A stretch of 64,000 bases of DNA, from NCBI GenBank assembly GCA_020740775.1, contig JAHEWK010000002.1:2480001-2544000 (forward strand). The letters are read 5' to 3'. The DNA comes from Ilyonectria destructans. Lineage: Eukaryota > Ascomycota > Sordariomycetes > Hypocreales > Nectriaceae. Below the pieces are notes generated by a model that did no database searches, was not told the DNA's origin, and was given only the letters and a program-made list of their open reading frames with translations. Shown here piece by piece: positions 57,273-64,000 of this stretch. The position numbers and the translations under genes were made by a program. The stretch's first letter is position 1, and every line of letters begins with the position of its first letter.

Positions 57273-58897
57273 ATGGCAAAACCACAGAATCGAAAGCGAC
57301 AAGGCGGCGATGAGCCGTCGCGAGCCAATATCAACAACCCTTCATCGAACAAGAGCAATACGAGAAGTGAAATCGGACCCGACGCTTGGGCATCTTGGAA
57401 ACATCCTCCCGAGTTCTGGGATAGACCATCCAGCATCTGTCTAACCCATCGGGCCGTGGAAGAGCACAACCGCCAGACCAGTCTTCCGCGCCCTTCTCGT
57501 CCTTCTCCACCGATTTCTAGGCTGAGAGAACTCGCCGAGCATACCGCTGCTGCCACCGCTGGAGATCTTGCTAGATTTGCAAGACACGGCGGTCCTGGCC
57601 TATCTGATCTTCGTGGGGTAAGGCGATATGAGCGTAGTCTACCAAGTGCTTTACTAACGAGTCCATCTAGTATCCCCACCCCTTAGAAGCCCATCAACCT
57701 TTTGCCGCCATGAGCGCGAGCCGGTCTTCGCGAAGCCGGACGACCAAGGCCGCAGATCCAACCGATACGCTTCCCACGCCAAGAACTAAGACAAAGAAGC
57801 GGTCAACCTACGACCGCAACTTCGGAGAGGCCTTGGCAGTCTACAGGCCGTCGATCTCAGCAGATACAGGCGGTGGACGGGTTACCTCGTCGGGCGTCAC
57901 TGGGTTCTCTCCAAGATCCTCCGAGAAAAAACTTGTCGAGCGTCCCGATTACCAGGAGAGGAACCTTAGGGCGAATAAAATCTACATGCGTTCCTCCCGC
58001 GACCAACGTCCCGATCATGTCACCGATTTGATCGACCAAATGCGCCGGGGTCGTGACTCTCCTAGTCCGACCCTCGATCAAGTGTGGGATGGCGAGGAAT
58101 TGGAGATACTCGCCATGGGTACAGAAGAATCAGTCGTGAGAAAATACTTTCAGGAGACAATTTTCCCCAACCCCGATCGAAGAGACAGTTTAATACGCAG
58201 CGACGGACAACCGATGGCCAAGCACACCGTCCCCGGAAAGAGATTCGGTCTCAAAGTCAGCAACCCTACGCCAGACATGCTCTACGGATACAAATGGGGG
58301 CAGGCTTTTCCCCAGCAGGAGACCCAGCTGATCTCCATGGGGACTGAGATGAGAGCCACCAATCAGAAAAACGGGATGATCTATCCGTTCCTCATCATCG
58401 AGGTCAAGGGCGATGGCGGGAGTATGTGGGGGGCTATGAATCAATGCCTTGGAGGCTCCGCATCCTGTGTCAATGTCACCGAAATCCTCAACCGTCGTCT
58501 GAGGCTGTGTAAGAGCGATATAGTCCATCCGATTAATAGCGCTGCATTTAGCATTGCCATAAACGGTGCGGAGGCGCGACTGTATATCTCATGGAAGCAT
58601 AATGAGCAAGACTATTACATGACGACGGTCGATACCTTCTTGCTTCAGGATCCCGAACATTACCTCAAGTTTCGCAAGTACGTCTACAACATCATTGACT
58701 GGGGCAGGGGTAAGCGGCTGGAAGAAATTCGCAAGTCTTTAGACAGCCTTTTGGAAGAGAGTCGGAAGAGTAATTCTGCAGCGGCGAAGTCCCGCACACC
58801 ACCTGATTCCGCTAGCAGTAGCAGCAGCAGCAGCGGCGGCAAGACGCGCAAAAAGTCATCGAAGCGGCAGAAGAGCAGGGGATCTGATATGACATAA
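57273..58897 (+). CDS. DUF7924-type fungal protein, PD-(D/E)XK-like (second copy)
   Basis: Exons 57273-57617 and 57671-58897 give about 523 residues. The 53-nt intron has a GTAAGG donor, a ttactaac branch site and a catctag acceptor. The N-terminus (MAKPQNRKRQGGDEPSRANI) and the Ser/Arg/Lys-rich middle are disordered. The folded core has YDRNFGEALAVYRP, KRFGLKVSNPTPDMLYGYK, then MIYPFLIIEVKGDGGSMWGAMNQCLGGSASCVN, with further conserved parts IYNSAAFSIAINGAEARLYISWKH-like and FRKYVYNIIDWG. The strand-E-x-K motif IIEVKG is the hallmark of PD-(D/E)XK-like folds, so a nucleic-acid-related role is possible by inference. The C-terminus is Ser-rich, then basic (RKKSSKRQKSRG). The gene looks intact. 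Confidence 0.8.
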
Positions 58898-59339
58898 GGG
58901 GCAGTGTTGGAAATCTGGGCGGCAGAGAGAGGTGTGGCGGTGTAATATAACTAGAAATATAACTGCCAGTCTGAACGGGAACACCCGTCCATCTCCGGCT
59001 TTGGCCATCTCGAAATTGGGTCGGAAATACTGGATGACCTGGATGCATTTGCTACCGCCAGAGAGAACTCCATGCTCTCCCTCCGCCTCTAGCCATTGCC
59101 TCAAGGCTACCAAGTCGCTCATATTGGTGTGCCAGGTGACAGAGACCGTGCTCGGCCCGACTCTTTCATCTCCAAGACTGTCTTTGTCCTCGCCTTTGAA
59201 CTCAAGGTCCAGGAATCGTAGCCTCTATGGCGGGGTTCTGCCGTCACAGACAGACTTGAACAAAGAGAGAGCATCCCTCGTCTCTAGCTTGGCCGACAAA
59301 TCCCTCTCCAGAAGCGGTCAGATTCGATTTCTCGAACTC

Positions 59340-60191
59340 ATGCCCTTATATCAACGCTTGTCACCCGCCAGCAGCAGGATAGGGAGTGAAAGCCCCCCTC
59401 GGCGTCCGGCCGTCCAGCAACCGAAGACCAAATATCAGCTGCTGCTAGCAAACGAGTTGCCGTCATGGTATACCCACAACTCCTTCCTCCGCACCGGCTA
59501 CCGTCCCATTAATGGGTCAGTCAGGCTGTGTGCCGACAGCTTGCGATTTATCCATAACGAGACCGTCAACATCTACTCCCACCTGATACCAGCCGCAATC
59601 TCCCTCGCCGGCAATTGCTTCCTCCACCTGTACTTCCGCGACCGCTACCCAGCTGCGCCGCTGGCGGACCAGCTGGCGATACACGTCTACTTGACGTCCT
59701 CACTCCTTTGCTTCGGGATCTCGTCCATCTGTCACACCCTTCACTGCCACTCGAAGGTGTATTCGGGTCTCTGGAGCCGCCTGGACTATACGGCCATCAT
59801 TCTCCAGACCGTCGGGTCCTTCGTTTCGGGAATCTACGTCACATTCTACTGCAACCCCGGCCTGAAGTAACTCTATTGGACCATAGTAAGTTCTCTTCCT
59901 TCTCTTTCCTGTCAGGCTCCTGTGGGCATCTTGGTTGACGGATATGGGGCCCCATCGTAGACTGGCGTATTGGGGCTCCTGTCCACCATCATCGTCGTGA
60001 ACCCCCGGTTCCAGAGCAGTCGATGGAGGAAGCTTCGGATCGCCACATTTGTCGCGACAGGCTGCTCGGGATTGTTGCCCGTCATTCACGCCGCCTGCAT
60101 TTACCCATATGCCCAGTGGAACCTGCAGGCGGGCTTGGGCTACTACTTGGTCGAGGGCCTGGCGCTCATTCTCGGTGTGGTCTTCTATACG
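59340..60191 (+). pseudogene. AdipoR/haemolysin-III-like (PAQR) gene, stop-interrupted and 3'-truncated
   Basis: 59340-59885 encodes an N-terminal region followed by the family signature ELPSWYTHNSFLRTGYRPINGS and FIHNETVNIYSHLIPAAIS, then transmembrane helices and ICHTLHCHSKV. After CNPGLK an in-frame TAA (59,868-59,870) precedes LYWTI and a GTAAGT donor at 59,886. The next exon (59961-60191) continues LGLLSTIIVVNPRFQ...ATGCSGLLPVIHAA...YYLVEGLALILGVVFYT. The expected last helix with its conserved His pair is not found downstream. Such proteins are seven-helix membrane enzymes or receptors with a zinc site. The stop plus the missing end point to a pseudogene. An alternative splice avoiding the stop would remove conserved residues. 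Confidence 0.7.
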
Positions 60192-60877
60192 GTGAGTGAG
60201 CGAGTCTGTTTTTTTTTCTTGGTACTTCAAAGACAAGCGGTTGAAGAGTCTTGAGGTGAGGAAAGGCAAGGAGGAAATGGACTAAATCTTTATCCCTCCG
60301 ACCGCCAGGGGGGACCCGATACTAACATTCTGCTGTGCCTTCCAACTGTGTTGGGCTGTTAGTCTGCTTCCACAGCCTGTCTTTGACTTTCAAACTCGGC
60401 TCCAGGCTGTCGGAACTCCCACAGGGATGCCATTGGGCTCTCGCCATTAATCCTTGCCTAGGCGGGCGAGTTGCCAGGGGTGGACCAACAGCTTTTCTAT
60501 CAGGGCGCCAACGAGCAACAGCTACTGGCGCAGGTTGCGGGCCCCTGGCTGTACCTGGCAACTTGCAGCCAACACAATTCTCAATCGGGCAACTCGCTCA
60601 ATGAAGTCTGAGAGTCCCTAATTACACAGTACAAGAATAAGTGTATATCCGAGGCTGGGAGAGGGACTAGCCCATGCTGTTGGCTGTTGGCGCTAAAAGT
60701 AAAGAAATATTGCCATTGTGTCATGTCCTTCGCCTGGTTCCGGTCCATTTCTGTTTCCTCTTTATACGCCGCCATCTCATCCTCGTAGCTCTAACACACG
60801 TCCATCCAGCTTTTGCAGTCAACCGTGGTGAGGCTTTGGTGGGACTTTGGTGATGTGCTTAGTCCCGTGAGCCAGTC
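60192..60877. other. Intergenic region
   Basis: Debris downstream of the PAQR pseudogene and promoter of the mannosyltransferase gene. No coding signal. Confidence 0.4.
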
Positions 60878-62288
60878 ATGCATCACAGGCTTCCTTTTCT
60901 GCTCGTGCCAGCGCTCTGTTTGTTGCTCGTCACTACGACGCTGTATCTCGGTCGCGATCGCCTCACTCGACTCCCCGCGCTGTATCTTCCGTTCCCGCAC
61001 AAAGCGGCACCGTTGACCTCATCCGCCTCTAACGCTGAGCAAATCGTGGCCACTCCTACAAGTTCACTTGCTACATCTGCGACTACATCTGCGGCCGCAA
61101 CCACCATTTTAAATGGTCAGTGTTTACTTCTGTACAAGATGGCGCCTCATGCTCACATGGTACTCAGGAACCGTCCTATCCGCCTCGGGCATCGCTCCCT
61201 ACATTACGGCAATCCTCGATCCCGCCGTAACAGAACCTCGGCGCCTCGAGTGTCCCACACTAAATACCAGCCGGTACAATGTCCTCCTACAGGACAAAGA
61301 TCCGCAAAAGAATACGAAAGACCCGCAGCATATCGATTACTACTTCGCCATCGACTTGCGCAATTGCTTGGCGCTTCTGCCGCGTCTGCTAGGGAGCGTC
61401 GTCGAGGTTGTTCGCTTCCTGGGACCCGAATACTGTGCGCTTTCCATCATTGAGGGCAATTCGCCAGATGGGACTGCCGACGTCCTCGCCGCCCTCAGTC
61501 CGTTCCTCGACCGCCTCCATCTCACCTACTTCTACAACTCGTTGGATATCAACCCGGCCAAGGGCGACCGCATCCACAAGCTCGCTGCGCTGCGCAATCT
61601 GGCCCTTCAACCCATGTTCGACAATCTCGACCGAGTATCGGAAAACACCACCGTTCTGTTCCTGAACGATGTTGCCGCCTGCCCCGAAGACCTCCTCGAG
61701 CTAGCACTCCAGCGTCGCGCACTCGGAGCCAACATGACCTACGCCATGGACTGGACGTACGTGGGAAACGACCCGACCTTTTACGACGTCTGGGTGGCTC
61801 GGACTCTCGCTGGCGATTCCTTCTTCGAGATCCCCCCCGACGGCAACTGGAACTCGGCGTGGAACCTGTTCTGGAACGCCCCCGACACCAGGTCACGCTA
61901 CGACGATAACCTGCCCTTCCAGGTCTTTTCCTGCTGGAACGGCGCCACCGCAATTGGTGCCGCGCCGCTGCTCGACGGCCTTCGCTTCCGCGAGACGCAC
62001 GGTGGAAACGACGGCGAGTGCGCTCAGGGCGAGCCGCAGATCTTCTGCAAGGAAATGTGGTTCAGAGGCTACCGGAAGATTGCTGTTGTTCCAATAGTGA
62101 ATCTTGAGTACTCGGATGACAAGGCAGAGCAAATCAAGCACCTTAAAGGATATGCGTCGGATTTGGCGAGGAGTCCAGAGGAGGACAACAGCATCCGTTG
62201 GGTCCTTGAGCCACCAGAAAAGGTCAAGTGTATGCCGACATGGGATAATCAATTCTGGCGGCCCTGGAACGAGACATTGCGTCTATGA
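60878..62288 (+). CDS. Cryptococcal-mannosyltransferase-1-type glycosyltransferase (GT69, CMT1/CAP59 family)
   Basis: Exons 60878-61115 and 61168-62288 give about 452 residues. The 52-nt intron has a GTCAGT donor and a tactcag acceptor. The N-terminus is a type II membrane anchor (LPFLLVPALCLLLVTTTLYLG, residues about 4-24) and a Thr/Ser/Ala-rich stem. The catalytic domain has YFAIDLRNCLALLPRLLGSVVEVVRFLGPEYCALSIIEGNSPDGT, VLFLNDVAACPEDLLEL, MDWTYVGNDPTFYDVWVARTL, and FQVFSCWNGATAIGAAPL. These are the features of fungal alpha-1,3-mannosyltransferases acting in the Golgi. The exact glycan is not predictable. The gene appears intact next to pseudogenes on both sides. Confidence 0.9.
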
Positions 62289-62344
62289 TCGAATTGGATA
62301 GAGAGAGTGTGCGTGCTGCCGTATAAAATAACCAAGGTGGGTGA

Positions 62345-62482
62345 AGCGATCTGGGCGTGTATGGTCTTGTTGATGGCGTTTCCAAGGTATGGAAGGTACT
62401 TGACTTGGTCATAGATGGGAACAGTTTCGTCGCCCGGGACGGCCGTGTCGACCTCTTCCTCTAGCTTCTGACGCACGCCCGG
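62345..62482 (-). pseudogene. Cytochrome P450 fragment
   Basis: The minus strand reads PGVRQKLEEEVDTAVPGDETVPIYDQV...LPYLGNAINKT, which has the pattern of the P450 stretch before the K-helix (...VRxKLxEEVD...DxVxxLPYLxAxIxE). No ExxR motif or heme-binding loop is present on either side. An adjoining frame (62,409-62,702) may hold further scraps. Confidence 0.5.
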
Positions 62483-62702
62483 TGTCCTGACGATGTTTTG
62501 AGAAGTGCACTGGATGAGTTGGAAGTGGTGTTGCTGTACGTTTGCAGTTATTAGTAGATAAGACATCCAACTCACTAGTAAACCCCTTGATGTGACCTAA
62601 ACACTTAGTGGGACCTAAGTCGAATACGAGCTCTTTCATACCTTGGGGAGCAAAAGAGCTATATCTTGAGCCAGAAATGTAGTCGGGACCATTCATTCGC
62701 AC

Positions 62703-63372
62703 CCGTTCCTAGTTGTGCTCCACTAGCTAATTGTAAAGCGTGCTATTTAGAGATTATGATTCAAATTGAGGACCGTAGAGGATATATCATTATTAAAGCA
62801 AAGCAACTCAATCCAATGCTCACTGCGCTGCGTGGCTCCCCCAGCTAAGCATTCGAGTCGGAAGGTGTCTCTTTCAGTAGTTTTACGATTCCCTTCGCGG
62901 ACCGGCCGTTATCTCCAATCAGCTAAGGTAGAAACGTATGCCGCCAAACACCTAACGATTTTCCAAAAGCGAGAAATTTGCACATGCATCAGTAGCGCCA
63001 CCAAGTAGTCCTTTGGTAGATTAGAGTGAACCTAGGTTGAGCAAGCACTTGCGAGGGAACGATCATGTGACTTTTATACGTTACAAATAGTCTCAATTTT
63101 CTGAGCAATCTCTTTTCTCTTCTTATAAACAATATACCTACCCAGGTCGCCAATCTCAAATGCCTGGCAGACCCCCAAATGAAGCACATGCGTATGTTCA
63201 ACCGTTTGGTCACAATTATCATGCAGACAACGACTTTTCCGCTTACCCAACTTATCCTCACTGGCGCACAGATCGATCTCTGAAACCCTGGGTTTCTTCG
63301 CCGTGACGCCTTTGACTTTGCACCGACTTCACTCGCACCACAACACCAGTACAGCTTTCCCCGCTCGCCACA
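62703..63372. other. Gene-free region
   Basis: About 670 bp with mixed composition and no supported coding frame. The right end is promoter for the kinase-like gene. Confidence 0.4.
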
Positions 63373-64000
63373 ATGTCAGTGATCGAAAAGATAGTCGATG
63401 TCCCGGACAGAATTCAACACACCGAAACCATTGGCATTGGTTTGTCGTCTTGGGTCCAGCGACTCAATGCTGCAGCGAAATGTTACAAGGATATCGAAGA
63501 GAGAATCAGAGAAGTTACAGTATATGATCGCCTTGGCTCTGGCCATCCAGGGATCATGCGTTGTTATGGTACCCTAGATCACAGATGTTTGGTCCTCGAA
63601 TTTGCGTGCCACGGCTCTGTGCGACAATACATCCGTGACCATCATAAAATCCCCCTGGCTCTTAAACTCCGTTGGATGGAGCAAACAACCGGTGCTATTG
63701 CATTTCTTCACTCAAATAATATATTTCATTGCGACATCTCCAGCAACAATGTATTTCTGGATGAGAACCTAGATGCCAAAGTAGGGGACTTTTCTGGCTC
63801 CTCCCTGGATGGCGGAGATGCCCTCACTTGGTACGAGACGACTCATTCTCATCCCGATTTATCAACCCCGTCAGTACAAAGCGACATTTTTGCCCTGGGT
63901 TCAACTTTCTACGAGATTTCATCTGGCAAGGTTCCATTTGAGGGAATGGATTCATTTGCTGTTGTGGAATCCTTCAGGGCTGGCCGCCTGCCAAGCTTGG
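63373..64000 (+). CDS. Protein-kinase-like gene, 3' end beyond the window
   Basis: The frame opens at the ATG 63373 (MSVIEKIVDVPDRIQ) and stays open to the right edge, 209 residues so far. It has a weak glycine loop (TIGIGLSSWVQRL), a candidate ATP-binding Lys in AAAKCYK, helix C with Glu (EERIREVTVYDRL), hinge VLEFACHGSVRQYI, the catalytic-loop variant FHCDISSNNVFLD and VGDFSGSSL in place of DFG. SDIFALGSTFYEISSGKVPFEG marks helices F-G. The catalytic Asp and Asn are kept. HRD became HCD, and DFG became DFS. Similar small kinases with HCDxSxNN loops form an expanded fungal group, so it may still be active. Substrate unknown. Confidence 0.82.
   Translation, partial: MSVIEKIVDVPDRIQHTETIGIGLSSWVQRLNAAAKCYKDIEERIREVTVYDRLGSGHPGIMRCYGTLDHRCLVLEFACHGSVRQYIRDHHKIPLALKLRWMEQTTGAIAFLHSNNIFHCDISSNNVFLDENLDAKVGDFSGSSLDGGDALTWYETTHSHPDLSTPSVQSDIFALGSTFYEISSGKVPFEGMDSFAVVESFRAGRLPSL

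Overview
The window is nuclear DNA of a filamentous ascomycete, most likely a sordariomycete. Introns are short (about 45-130 nt) with GT-AG ends and CTAAC/CTGAC branch sites. There is a nuclear tRNA-Trp cluster with introns. Several families are typical of these fungi: a HET-domain protein, a PNP-NACHT-ankyrin NLR, DUF7924-type proteins, a CMT1-type mannosyltransferase, and small secreted proteins. All exon joins below were read by eye from splice signals and frame continuity, not from transcripts.

Housekeeping blocks. 3.5-11.7 kb: a conserved fungal protein, a COX14-type cytochrome oxidase assembly protein, ribosomal protein eL13, and an armadillo protein of the SmgGDS type. 27.6-39.1 kb: PAM16/TIM16, a single-pass membrane protein, biotin-protein ligase BPL1 head to head with COA4, MGM101, a long TB2/DP1/HVA22 protein, and a GNAT acetyltransferase. 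Mitochondrial functions are frequent here (COX14 type, PAM16, COA4, MGM101).

Accessory blocks. 12.3-13.5 kb: four tandem intron-containing tRNA-Trp genes, followed by a 360-bp TA-flanked MITE with long inverted ends. 14.8-21.8 kb: one three-exon NLR of about 2,281 residues with an N-terminal nucleoside-phosphorylase domain, a NACHT ATPase and about 42 ankyrin repeats, divergent from a fungus-specific Cys/His-rich family gene. 24.4-25.2 kb: a frame-broken paralog of the intact gene at 39.3-41.3 kb. 41.9-49.1 kb: two secreted proteins, a protein with a C-terminal membrane tail, and a HET-domain gene. 50.4-55.8 kb: a secreted-protein fragment abutting a decayed ankyrin NLR, then a tri-domain gene (P-loop kinase, HAD phosphatase, uracil phosphoribosyltransferase) carrying two in-frame stops and an 11-bp duplication. 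56.9-60.2 kb: a minisatellite, a second DUF7924-type gene, and a broken AdipoR-like gene. 60.9-64.0 kb: an intact mannosyltransferase, a P450 scrap, and a kinase-like gene running off the right edge.

Overall, conserved genes alternate with islands of self/non-self recognition genes (NLR, HET), secreted proteins and many pseudogenes. The most interesting single loci are the PNP-NACHT-42xANK gene, the tRNA-Trp tandem array, and the broken tri-domain nucleotide-salvage gene.
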